A DNA stretch of 64,000 bases from Domibacillus aminovorans (GTDB lineage: Bacteria > Bacillota > Bacilli > Bacillales > Domibacillaceae): contig NZ_LQWY01000036.1 in the NCBI RefSeq assembly GCF_001643235.1, forward strand, positions 24,586-88,585. The letters are read 5' to 3'. The notes beneath the pieces were generated by a model, which had not been told where the DNA came from, searched no databases, and worked only from the letters and a program-made list of their open reading frames with translations. The position numbers were made by a program, and so were the translations under genes. This document shows positions 24,529 through 32,396 of the stretch, piece after piece. Within the stretch, counting starts at the first letter, position 1. Each line of letters starts with the position of its first letter.

Positions 24529-25398
24529 TTGAAAAAATGGGCACAATTCTTGGCGGCAGGTGTATTAACGATGGGGCTTTCAGCCTGTGGTCAAACAGCA
24601 GAACCAACGCCGGAAACGAGTAAAGATGCGACGAGTGATATGACGCTGGCGGAAGTATATGACAAGTCAATGGCTGTATCGAATGAAACGAAAAGCTTAA
24701 GTGCTAAGATCGATATGACGCAAAACATGGAACAGCCTTCTCAGGACTTATCAATGGAAACCATCTCTGTTATGGACATGGATATCATAACGGATCCGCT
24801 CGCCCTGCATCAAACAGGCACAACGACGATGAAAGTGGATGGCTCAGAGGAAGCAGAATCGATGAAAACGGAAATGTACATGACAGAAGCTGGCTTTTTT
24901 ATGAATGATGAAACGACAGGTCAATGGGTGAAGATGCCGTCAGAAATGTATGATCAAATTACAAAAATGTCGAAACAGCAATCGGACCCATCACAGCAGT
25001 TAAAGCAGCTTGAGGCCTTTAAAGATGATTTTACATTTGAACAGACAGACAGCGAATATGTGTTGAAGTTAGCAGCAGCAGGTGAAAAGTTTAATGCGCT
25101 CATTGAAGAACAGATGAGCCAGTTTATGCCGACGCTTGAGGGAGAAGAGGGCCAGGCAATGATGGATCAAATGCTGGCCGGTATGAATATCGAAAAAGTA
25201 GATTACACGATTTATATCGATAAAGAAACGTTCGAGACAACGGCAGTCGACATGATCATGGATATGACGATGGAAATGGACGGCGAATCGATGAAAATGA
25301 ATCAGGTCATGAATGCCAACTACAGTAATTACAACGGTGTAGAAGCGATCATAGTACCAAAAGATGTTGTGAACAACGCGCAGGAATTACAGCTATAA
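24529..25398 (+). CDS. Lipoprotein with DUF6612/LolA-like fold
   Basis: 289 residues from TTG 24529 (GGGAGAGG site). The N-terminus MKKWAQFLAAGVLTMGLSAC ends in a lipobox with Cys20 as lipid attachment. The rest is Met-rich, with beta-strand repeats typical of the DUF6612/LolA-like lipoproteins: TMKVDGSEEAESMKTEMY, TIYIDKETFETTAVDMIM. The exact role is unknown; such proteins sit on the outer face of the membrane. An ECF-type promoter lies upstream, fitting envelope stress. Terminator at 25409. Confidence 0.78.
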   Translation: MKKWAQFLAAGVLTMGLSACGQTAEPTPETSKDATSDMTLAEVYDKSMAVSNETKSLSAKIDMTQNMEQPSQDLSMETISVMDMDIITDPLALHQTGTTTMKVDGSEEAESMKTEMYMTEAGFFMNDETTGQWVKMPSEMYDQITKMSKQQSDPSQQLKQLEAFKDDFTFEQTDSEYVLKLAAAGEKFNALIEEQMSQFMPTLEGEEGQAMMDQMLAGMNIEKVDYTIYIDKETFETTAVDMIMDMTMEMDGESMKMNQVMNANYSNYNGVEAIIVPKDVVNNAQELQL

Positions 25399-25408
25399 TG
25401 TTTCGTAC

Positions 25409-25436
25409 AACCCCCGTTTTTAAACGGGGGTTTCTT
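25409..25436 (+). terminator. Terminator after the DUF6612 lipoprotein
   Basis: AACCCCCGTTT/AAACGGGGGTT, 11-bp stem (25409-25419 with 25422-25432), followed by TCTT. Confidence 0.8.
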
Positions 25437-25491
25437 GCGGATGGAGAACGGGAATGAGGGCATTATTAGAATAGAGAAAGAGGTGAATGAT

Positions 25492-26145
25492 ATGAGAATC
25501 CCGGAGGAGCTGGCAGAACAGGGAAAGAAGAGAATTGCACTGTATCCAGTCGAAGGATTTGTATACGGAAGCGGCCCGGAATATGCAAAAGTGATGCTTG
25601 TCGGTGAAGCACCCGGTGAAACAGAAATCGGCAACGGCATTCCGTTCAGCGGACGCGCGGGTAATGAGCTGATGAAGTTTCTGGAGATAGCCGGTGTCAC
25701 AAGAGAAGAGGTATACATAACGAGTGCCGTCCGGAGCCGTCCCTATAAATGGGGTGAGAAAAACGGTCCAGACGGTACGAAAATTAAACGAAAATATAAC
25801 CGGGCGCCGACAAGCGGCGAAATTCTAGCTCATGCGCCGCTCTTAGATTATGAAATTGAACATGTAAAAGCCCCAGTGATCGTCGCACTTGGCAACATTG
25901 GCTTAAAGCGGCTCATCGGCAAAGAGAAAAAAGTATCTGAACTTCATGGTAAATTGCTTATTCAGCCTGTTTTGCGCTTGAATGGAGATAAATATGAATG
26001 GACGGGAAAAGAATACAGGATCTTTCCAACCTTTCATCCGGCAGCGATTTTTTACAATCGTCGTTTATTGGAACTTATTCATTCTGATATGAAAAACTTG
26101 CGTGAATTACTCGGGAATCTTCCGGTGAATGAGCAGTCCGATTAA
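25492..26145 (+). CDS. Uracil-DNA glycosylase family 4-like protein lacking cysteines
   Basis: 217 residues from ATG 25492 (AGAGGTGAATGAT site; the frame is open to 25435). VMLVGEAPGETEIGNGIPFSGRAG is the family 4/5 UDG active-site motif and FPTFHPAAIF the second. Family 4 enzymes carry a four-Cys Fe-S cluster. This protein contains no cysteine: the expected positions read VRSRPY and HAPLLDYE. It may be an active glycosylase without the cluster or have another nucleic acid role. It overlaps the next gene tail to tail by 39 bases. Confidence 0.78.
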   Translation: MRIPEELAEQGKKRIALYPVEGFVYGSGPEYAKVMLVGEAPGETEIGNGIPFSGRAGNELMKFLEIAGVTREEVYITSAVRSRPYKWGEKNGPDGTKIKRKYNRAPTSGEILAHAPLLDYEIEHVKAPVIVALGNIGLKRLIGKEKKVSELHGKLLIQPVLRLNGDKYEWTGKEYRIFPTFHPAAIFYNRRLLELIHSDMKNLRELLGNLPVNEQSD

Positions 26146-27378
26146 AACGAATAACATAAGAGAAGCGAGCGCCACTCGGCTCGCGATATTGCCATAGCCA
26201 GCAAGTACGAGCGTGATCGTCCCGTACATGAGCGGGCCGACAATCGCCGATAATTTGCCTGAAAAAGCGAACAAACCGAAAAACTGGCCGCGCTTGTCCT
26301 CAGGTGACAGTTCAATAATGAAAATGCGCGATGTCACCCAGACTGCGCCAAGTGCGACGCCGAACAGGCTGCCGGTTACCCAGAACATGGGGCGGTTAAT
26401 CGCAAATGTGCCGAGCAGCAGAGCGAAGAATAAAATAATGCCAACATAAAAGACGGCCTTTTTCGCGCCAACAGCCCGGGTAATATAGCCGAAAATAAAC
26501 GAGCCGATAATGCTTGAAATCGTCGATACAAGATAAAGCAAAATGAATTCGCCGGATGTAAAACCGACAATCGCTTTTGCATATAAAGCCATCATGGCAA
26601 TCGCCGTGGCAATTGCGTCATTAATGAAAAAGTAGACAATCATAAACAGAAAAATCGGCCGGTAGCGGCGCATATCTTTAAACGTATGCCAAACATCGTG
26701 GTAACCGGCGAAAAATGGCCGTTTTTCTAAGGCAGGACCCGGTGTTTCTTTGTATAAAAATAGCATCGGCATCGTAAAGATGAAAAAGAGAACAGCGGTC
26801 GGAATAAAAGCATCTGCATAATTGGCTTTACTTACGAGCGGATAGACAGCTAATCCGACAAGCGTCCCCATATAACCGACTGCGACTCCAAAGCCAGACA
26901 GCACAGCCATCGTGTCTTTCGTCCCGATATCAGGCAGCATCGCATCGTAAAAAATTAAACTAGACTGATAAAAGAACTTTGCGGCGACAAATAACGCAAC
27001 GACTGCGGCAAATGCTGCCGGAAGTCCGCCAAATTGACCGAGACTGAGCGGGGCTATCAAGCCCATTAAAGCAGTGAAGATAATGGCTGCCAGCGCAAAT
27101 ACCATGACGTATCGTTTTTTTCGTCCCGTCCGGTCGATCCATACACCGAAGAGCGGTGAAAATAATACGAGGAAAAAGCTTGATACGGCATTCGCATAAG
27201 ATAAAAATGTACTGGCAATTTGATCGAGCCGTTCGTCACCCCCGGCTACTTCCTGCACGTAAAATGGGAAAAAAATGGTCGTAATATTAGATGAAAAAAT
27301 AGTATTTGCAAAATCGTAAAGCGCCCATGAAAGTACAGGAAGGGTTAAAAATAATTTCCAGCTCTGGCTTTTTTGCAT
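26107..27378 (-). CDS. MFS transporter of the UMF1/Atg22 family
   Basis: 423 residues, twelve membrane segments. WALYDFANTIFSSNITTIFFPFY is the UMF1 family N-terminal signature (D-F-A-N in TM1). GVWIDRTGRKKRYVM is the MFS loop motif and LSPEDKRGQFFGLF lies between the late helices. Relatives include yeast Atg22, an amino acid effluxer, and bacterial YxiO; the substrate is unknown. Its 3' end overlaps the UDG gene, and no clear separate terminator is seen. AGGTG ribosome site before ATG 27378. Confidence 0.82.
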   Translation of the reverse strand: MQKSQSWKLFLTLPVLSWALYDFANTIFSSNITTIFFPFYVQEVAGGDERLDQIASTFLSYANAVSSFFLVLFSPLFGVWIDRTGRKKRYVMVFALAAIIFTALMGLIAPLSLGQFGGLPAAFAAVVALFVAAKFFYQSSLIFYDAMLPDIGTKDTMAVLSGFGVAVGYMGTLVGLAVYPLVSKANYADAFIPTAVLFFIFTMPMLFLYKETPGPALEKRPFFAGYHDVWHTFKDMRRYRPIFLFMIVYFFINDAIATAIAMMALYAKAIVGFTSGEFILLYLVSTISSIIGSFIFGYITRAVGAKKAVFYVGIILFFALLLGTFAINRPMFWVTGSLFGVALGAVWVTSRIFIIELSPEDKRGQFFGLFAFSGKLSAIVGPLMYGTITLVLAGYGNIASRVALASLMLFVLIGLLIHRKIPE

Positions 27379-27516
27379 AAAACACCTCCATCTTAATACT
27401 AATTCGCACTTTAATGAATGTATCCTGCCATTTTACAATAACTTAATGTTTAAACCAATTAATCTTATGTGAATTTAATCGATTTTCAGTTATACTAAAA
27501 TTAAGTAAGCATCTTT

Positions 27517-27544
27517 TTCCGTTTTGCGTTAAAATAAAACGGAA
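27517..27544. repeat. 9-bp inverted repeat upstream of ppaC
   Basis: TTCCGTTTT (27517-27525) and AAAACGGAA (27536-27544) are exact reverse complements around 10 bases, next to a weak -35/-10 pair (TTGCGT, TATACA). It could be an operator. Confidence 0.4.
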
Positions 27545-27571
27545 CATTATACATAAAGTGAGGGAAAACAC

Positions 27572-28504
27572 ATGGGAAAAACATTTATTTTCGGTCATAA
27601 AAATCCGGATACCGACACAATCTGTTCTGCGCTTGTTTATGCAGACTTGAAAACGAAGCTAGGCTTTGACGTAGAAGCAGTCCGTCTTGGCGATGTAAAC
27701 GGTGAAACAGAATATGCATTGAAACAGTTCAATACAGTAGCACCACGTTTAATCGAAAAAGCAGCATCTGAAGTCGAAACGGTTATTCTTGTCGACCATA
27801 ACGAACGTCAGCAAAGTGTTGACGATATTGACGACGTGCGGGTTCTCGAAGTCATCGATCATCACCGTATCGCAAACTTTGAAACAGCTGATCCGTTGTA
27901 CTATCGCGCTGAGCCGGTTGGCTGTACAACAACGATTTTGAACAAATTGTACAAAGAAAACGGTGTAGAAATTGAAAAAAATATCGCTGGCTTAATGCTG
28001 TCTGCGATCATTTCCGATTCTCTTTTATTTAAATCACCGACTTGCACAGAAGAAGATGTAAAAGCAGCGAAAGAATTAGCTGCAATTGCTGGTGTAAACG
28101 CAGACGAATATGGTCTTGATATGTTGAAAGCAGGCGCTGATTTAAACGGAAAAACAGCCACAGAGCTTATTTCAATTGATGCGAAAGTATTTCCAATGGG
28201 CAGCAAAAAGGTTGAAATTGCTCAGATTAATGCCATTGATCCAGCTGACGTTCTGGCTCTTAAAGCAGATCTGGAAGAAGCAGTAACAAATGCGATTAAT
28301 GAAAAAACATTGGATCTGTTCCTCGTAGTCATTACGGACATTTTAAACAGTGACTCGGTTGCGATTGCGATCGGAGCGGAAGCATCTGCTGTTGAAGAAG
28401 CATACAATGTGAAACTTGATAACAACACGGCCCTTTTAAAAGGCGTTGTATCACGTAAAAAACAAATCGTTCCAGTTTTGACTGAAATTTTGCAGGCGAA
28501 ATAA
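27572..28504 (+). CDS. ppaC: Manganese-dependent inorganic pyrophosphatase PpaC
   Basis: 310 residues, DHH phosphoesterase family II. Metal ligands: [10 protein letters not shown] (His9, Asp13, Asp15), VDHNERQQS and IDHHRIANF; the C-terminal DHHA2 domain ends with [13 protein letters not shown], including the SRKKQ substrate-binding motif. It hydrolyses PPi to phosphate in the cytoplasm. Length is typical for Bacillus PpaC (~309). It is a single gene with its own terminator. Confidence 0.96.
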   Translation: MGKTFIFGHKNPDTDTICSALVYADLKTKLGFDVEAVRLGDVNGETEYALKQFNTVAPRLIEKAASEVETVILVDHNERQQSVDDIDDVRVLEVIDHHRIANFETADPLYYRAEPVGCTTTILNKLYKENGVEIEKNIAGLMLSAIISDSLLFKSPTCTEEDVKAAKELAAIAGVNADEYGLDMLKAGADLNGKTATELISIDAKVFPMGSKKVEIAQINAIDPADVLALKADLEEAVTNAINEKTLDLFLVVITDILNSDSVAIAIGAEASAVEEAYNVKLDNNTALLKGVVSRKKQIVPVLTEILQAK

Positions 28505-28515
28505 GATCATCCAGT

Positions 28516-28552
28516 CCTTTCGAAAAGGATCTCCTTTTCGAAAGGTTTTTTT
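28516..28552 (+). terminator. ppaC terminator
   Basis: 14-bp stem CCTTTCGAAAAGGA/TCCTTTTCGAAAGG (28516-28529 with 28532-28545) with a 2-base loop, then TTTTTTT. Confidence 0.92.
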
Positions 28553-28667
28553 ATAGAAAAAAGAATGCTTACTCCTCCAAAAAAAGAAAACGCTTTCAGT
28601 AAGACCGCTTTTTTTTTGTGTGAAAAATAGTTATAATAAAGGAAATAGAGTGTAGGGGCGTGGACGC

Positions 28668-29570
28668 ATGGATAATGAACCAATGACGGAACAGGAAAGT
28701 CTGCTTCAAAAACAGCACCGAAGATTGACATTTAGAAGGTTGATTAAACGGATTTTATTTATTTTTATCGGTGCTGTTATGATGGCGGTTGGAATTGAAA
28801 TTTTTCTTGTTCCGAATTCGATAATGGACGGCGGAATTGTCGGGATCTCTATTATTTTATCGAAATTGACAGGTGTGAAACTCGGTCTGTTTTTATTCTT
28901 ATTAAATATTCCTTTCTTTTACCTCGGATATAAGCAAATCGGAAAGACATTTGCGTTATCGACGGTTTTCGGTATCGCGATTTTATCGGTTGCCTCCACT
29001 TTTTTTCATCCAGTCCCCGCGTTTACAGAGGACATTTTACTGGCAGCGGTATTTGGTGGGCTGGCGCTTGGAGCGGGTGTCGGCATCGTTATTCGTTATG
29101 GAGGCTCGCTTGACGGGACAGAGATTCTCGCCATTTTAATTAATAAAAGACTGCCTTTTTCCGTAGGTGAAATTGTCATGTTTTTTAACATTTTTATTTT
29201 TCTATGGGGTGGATTCGTATTCGGATGGGACCGAGCGATGTATTCCGTTCTTGCCTATTTTATCGCATTTAAAACGATTGATGTTGTTATTCAAGGTCTT
29301 GATGAATCGAAATCAGCATGGATCATTAGCGATCAATACCAGGAAATCGGGGAAGCAATTATTGCCCGCCTCGGACGCGGTGTGACCTATTTGAACGGGG
29401 AAGGTGCATACACCGGCGATCATAAGAAAGTTATTTTTTGTGTGATTAACCGCCTTGAAGAAGCTAAACTAAAATCGATCGTGGAAGATATGGATGAAGG
29501 TGCATTTCTTGCGGTAGGGGATATCGCTGAAGTGCGTGGCGGTCGATTTAAGAAAAAAGATATTCATTAA
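28668..29570 (+). CDS. YitT family membrane protein (DUF161 + DUF2179)
   Basis: 300 residues. After a basic N-terminus come about five or six membrane segments, with EIFLVPNSIMDGGIVGIS and RYGGSLDGTEILAIL as the conserved YitT glycine-rich motifs. The cytoplasmic DUF2179 domain follows (GRGVTYLNGEGAYTGDHKK, VGDIAEVRGGRFKKKDIH). The family is widespread in Bacillaceae (YitT, YqfU, YpjC, YvjA) and its transport role is unproven. ATG 28668 follows a weak site (TAGGGGCGTGGACGC). It is monocistronic. Confidence 0.85.
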   Translation: MDNEPMTEQESLLQKQHRRLTFRRLIKRILFIFIGAVMMAVGIEIFLVPNSIMDGGIVGISIILSKLTGVKLGLFLFLLNIPFFYLGYKQIGKTFALSTVFGIAILSVASTFFHPVPAFTEDILLAAVFGGLALGAGVGIVIRYGGSLDGTEILAILINKRLPFSVGEIVMFFNIFIFLWGGFVFGWDRAMYSVLAYFIAFKTIDVVIQGLDESKSAWIISDQYQEIGEAIIARLGRGVTYLNGEGAYTGDHKKVIFCVINRLEEAKLKSIVEDMDEGAFLAVGDIAEVRGGRFKKKDIH

Positions 29571-29634
29571 TAAGGAGTGTTCCGGGCAGAGTCCGGGGCA
29601 TTCTTTGAATTTGTAGTTGGTGAATAAACAGTTC

Positions 29635-29670
29635 AAGCTTCAAAGTCAATGAGACTTTGAAGCTTTTTTA
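29635..29670 (+). terminator. Terminator after the YitT family gene
   Basis: 13-bp stem AAGCTTCAAAGTC/GACTTTGAAGCTT (29635-29647 with 29653-29665), then TTTTT. The rest of the 29571-29838 gap holds only this and the ECF promoter. Confidence 0.9.
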
Positions 29671-29775
29671 TTTGATCAGAAGTGAGTATCGAATGTGAAG
29701 GAAACATAGATGCTTTTATTCTAAATTGATTATAATGTGACTAAAAAGGAAAAAAGAAATTAGTTGCATATATAA

Positions 29776-29801
29776 TGAAACTTTTAAATTTTTTAAACGT
29801 A
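29776..29801 (+). promoter_or_regulatory. ECF (SigW-type) promoter
   Basis: TGAAAC (29776-29781), 16-base AT-rich spacer, CGTA (29798-29801): exact match to the SigW consensus, 38 bases before the PH-domain gene. Confidence 0.85.
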
Positions 29802-29838
29802 TTCATTCACATACTGTATAAAAAAGGAGAGGGTATTT

Positions 29839-30453
29839 ATGTTTGGAAAAGTAGCAGCGGATGTACTTGGATTGAGCGATGTTGGAGCGGTTATTAAACC
29901 AGCGGATTACGATAAGGTAGATGCTGATGATTACATCATGCATGAAGATAATGAAAAAATTTATTTTTTAATTAAATCAAAAGCAGATGAGTATTGCTTC
30001 ACGAATCTCGGTCTCGTTCACGTTGACGGTGCGAATGCCGTTAGCAAAAAGAGAATGCTGCGCCGATTTAACTATGTCACGAATCGCGTCTCGAATGTCA
30101 TGCTTGAGACGGCAGGTACAGTTGACCTTGATGTGGAAATTAAATTTACACTCGGCAATGAAACGTATTCAATCGACGTGCACAAAAAGCATCTTGAAGA
30201 ATTAAAAGATTTGTATAAGGCATTATTGAAAATTGCCGAAATGCAGCATGAAAATGAGATGTATCTTGGCTATTCACAGCAAAGTCTTGATATGTCAGCA
30301 AGCAGCGTTCAACATATTACAAAGACGCAAATTGATCTGGCGGGCGAATTTGAAAAAATAAATAATTATGCATTTAACTGGTTAGTGCAATCAAGTTCAA
30401 GGTACCGCGTAAAAGATTTTGGGAAAGTGTTTGAAAAATATATTAATAACTGA
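29839..30453 (+). CDS. Bacterial PH-domain protein (YozO/YobJ-like), ECF-controlled
   Basis: 204 residues, soluble, no signal or membrane segment. IMHEDNEKIYFLIKSKADEY, YCFTNLGLVHVDGANAVSKK and RRFNYVTNRVSNVMLETAG resemble the bacterial pleckstrin-homology (bPH) domain in B. subtilis proteins such as YozO, which belongs to the SigW regulon there (recalled). The perfect ECF promoter just upstream supports this. A cytoplasmic role in the response to membrane-active compounds is inferred; no activity is known. AAGGAGAGGG site before ATG 29839. Confidence 0.7.
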   Translation: MFGKVAADVLGLSDVGAVIKPADYDKVDADDYIMHEDNEKIYFLIKSKADEYCFTNLGLVHVDGANAVSKKRMLRRFNYVTNRVSNVMLETAGTVDLDVEIKFTLGNETYSIDVHKKHLEELKDLYKALLKIAEMQHENEMYLGYSQQSLDMSASSVQHITKTQIDLAGEFEKINNYAFNWLVQSSSRYRVKDFGKVFEKYINN

Positions 30454-30470
30454 ATATAAATGCATGCATA

Positions 30471-30510
30471 AAAAAGCGATGAACACTCAACAGAGCGCTC
30501 ATCGCTTTTT
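30471..30510. terminator. Convergent terminator
   Basis: AAAAAGCGATGA (30471-30482) pairs with TCATCGCTTTTT (30499-30510); A and T flanks allow use from both sides, and the minus-strand gene stops within it. Confidence 0.85.
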
Positions 30511-30934
30511 AATATTCGACTGTTAGAGATTCAAGTTCAGATTGTTCACATGGAACGACGGTATAGCCAAGCTGTTCGACCTTACTGGTCATATTTTTAG
30601 AGCAGTCGGGGCCAACGACTAAAAAAGTACGGTCGCGCTGTACCTTTTCATGGATCATTGACAGCATGCCGAAAAGAGCTGATGTCTTTTCTTCTGATAA
30701 CGTCTGTGTGAATGAAGACGTCGATTCTGTTACTGGGATGATCCATAGCTCACAAGCATCTTCGGTTTGTAACAGCTGTTCAAAGACTTCTGCTTTTTCA
30801 AGCGGTGTTCTCATCGTGTCGTCGCGAAGTTCATATACTTCTTTATCGATCATCACATTTTCTGCGAACGGGCGGCTATCTTTCTGATCAAAAACTTTAA
30901 TGTCCAATTTAGACGGTTCAAAATGTTTATTCAT
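30509..30934 (-). CDS. Unknown protein under a SigB-type promoter
   Basis: 141 residues, acidic and soluble. Not recognised. It has a predicted mixed fold: an N-terminal strand region (SKLDIKVFDQKDSRPF), a helical middle (TPLEKAEVFEQLLQTED), a strand ELWIIPVTES and a C-terminal RTFLVVGPDCSKNMTSKV that looks like an alpha/beta nucleotide- or ligand-binding edge. AGGAGAG lies 9 bases before the ATG. A nearly ideal SigB promoter 54 bases upstream of the start makes it a probable general stress gene. Confidence 0.65.
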   Translation of the reverse strand: MNKHFEPSKLDIKVFDQKDSRPFAENVMIDKEVYELRDDTMRTPLEKAEVFEQLLQTEDACELWIIPVTESTSSFTQTLSEEKTSALFGMLSMIHEKVQRDRTFLVVGPDCSKNMTSKVEQLGYTVVPCEQSELESLTVEY

Positions 30935-30987
30935 CCATTTCTCTCCTCTGCCCTGTCAAACAGGTCTATCTCTTTGTTTAAACTCAT

Positions 30988-31014
30988 ATACCCGTTTTCA
31001 GAGAAGAATAAACC
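30988..31014 (-). promoter_or_regulatory. SigB-type promoter
   Basis: On the minus strand GGTTTAT (31014-31008), 14-base spacer, GGGTAT (30993-30988), the full SigB consensus with GTTTAT for GTTTAA. Confidence 0.8.
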
Positions 31015-31018
31015 ATTT

Positions 31019-31798
31019 TTATACGATCGTCAAAATTTCTTTTAAACGGCCAATCGTATGATGTGGGTTTGCTCCATCAATGATTTTGCCTTCACCATGA
31101 TCAATCCAGACGGATTCTATGCCGGCACGCGTTGCACCAAGAATATCCGTCCCTTGATTGTCACCAACCATAAGAGCGTCTGCTGCTTCGACATTCATTA
31201 GTTTCAGCGCATGATCAAAAATTGCTTTTTCCGGCTTGCCAAACCCGAAATGGCCCGAAATTAAAATATAATCAAAATAAGGGACAAGCTCCGGAGTCAT
31301 CGTTAATTTTTCTAACTGAAGGGAAGGCGCTCCATTTGTCAATAAAAGAAGACGGTACCCTTTTTCACGGAGTTCATTAAGTACCGTGAACGTTTCTTCA
31401 TAGACAAATGGTGATTCGCGGCGAACGGAACGGAAACGCTCACGTGCCCATTCAGCTTCAAAAGAAGGGATACCTGCTGCAGACAGGCCATTTTTCCACG
31501 TTTTTAGCTGATAATCCGCAATGTTTTCACCCATATCACGGAATAGACTATAATGAACGTCGCCAAAATCACCCCACAGTCCTTCAAATGGGTTAATGCC
31601 AATAGAAACCGTCACTGGATAAAAAGAATACGTTTCATATTGTGCATGAGCAGCAGTACGGACATGCTGTTCAATCTCTCCAGCATCTTTTTCATATTTT
31701 TCGGCAATCTCACCGCACGTTACGTCAAATGCCGTTTGAATGCTTTTTTTATCGTTGAGAAGTGTGTCATCGAGGTCAAAGAATAGTGCTTTTTTCAA
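31019..31798 (-). CDS. HAD family hydrolase (YjjG/YfnB type)
   Basis: 259 residues. Motif I FFDLDDTLLND with the nucleophile Asp and general acid, motif II LLLTNGAPS, motif III Lys in GFGKPEKAIF and motif IV MVGDNQGTDILGA. The cap domain between motifs I and II is alpha-helical, as in YjjG/YfnB nucleotidases that act on noncanonical pyrimidine nucleotides or other phosphates. The substrate is not known. AAGGAGACAAC site before ATG 31798. The SigB promoter of the next gene downstream begins directly after its stop. Confidence 0.88.
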   Translation of the reverse strand: MKKALFFDLDDTLLNDKKSIQTAFDVTCGEIAEKYEKDAGEIEQHVRTAAHAQYETYSFYPVTVSIGINPFEGLWGDFGDVHYSLFRDMGENIADYQLKTWKNGLSAAGIPSFEAEWARERFRSVRRESPFVYEETFTVLNELREKGYRLLLLTNGAPSLQLEKLTMTPELVPYFDYILISGHFGFGKPEKAIFDHALKLMNVEAADALMVGDNQGTDILGATRAGIESVWIDHGEGKIIDGANPHHTIGRLKEILTIV

Positions 31799-31833
31799 AA
31801 TGTTGTCTCCTTCATATATGCGTAGTCTAGGTG

Positions 31834-32256
31834 CTATTTCGACAAAAAGCGTAAAAATCCTCCTTTTCGACGTGGAAAAGATAAAAAAGGGGGCGGAGTA
31901 TAATCGGGAATACGCTGGACCGGAAGCCGAGCTATTTTTTCAGCCAGTTCTGTATGTAGCGCCAGTATATGTGCCTGCTGTTCTTCAAGTGCGCAAAGGC
32001 GTCTGTCAATAATCGAGAAAAATGCGTTTTGTCCAATAAGATTTGCTGCTTGACCCGGGGGCAATTTTTTGGAAGAAGCGGTTTCGATCATGCGCCGGAG
32101 CGTCGCCAGCTCTTTTTCATCAAACAGCCGTTCATTGCGTTTGCCTGTTTCAAATCGAAACCCTGCCCCTTCAAGTGCCATCACATATTTGCCAAGCGTC
32201 GACAGGCTGATCTCAAGCGCTGCTGCAACTTCTTTTGCACTGTACCTTTCAGCCAA
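31834..32256 (-). CDS. MerR-like helix-turn-helix protein
   Basis: 140 residues. YSAKEVAAALEISLSTLGKY is a MerR-type HTH and EGAGFRFETGKRNERLFDEKE the wing, as in RacA and other small MerR-like Bacillus proteins. A helical segment follows (FFSIIDRRLCALEEQQAHI LALHTELAEKI), likely a coiled coil for dimerization. The basic tail ends FPRRKGGFLRFLSK. No sensor domain. It could be a chromosome- or phage-type DNA-binding protein; the target is unknown. It starts after GAGGGATAC. Confidence 0.7.
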   Translation of the reverse strand: MAERYSAKEVAAALEISLSTLGKYVMALEGAGFRFETGKRNERLFDEKELATLRRMIETASSKKLPPGQAANLIGQNAFFSIIDRRLCALEEQQAHILALHTELAEKIARLPVQRIPDYTPPPFLSFPRRKGGFLRFLSK

Positions 32257-32396
32257 TTGTATCCCTCCGTTTCCTATTTATCTTTAATTCTTTCTTCGTC
32301 CGCTCGTATATTCCTTTCACTAATTTTAGCGAAAAAGCACACATGACGATGTTCTTTTCGTCAATTTTCGGGTATACCATGCTTAGGTGAAGAAAC

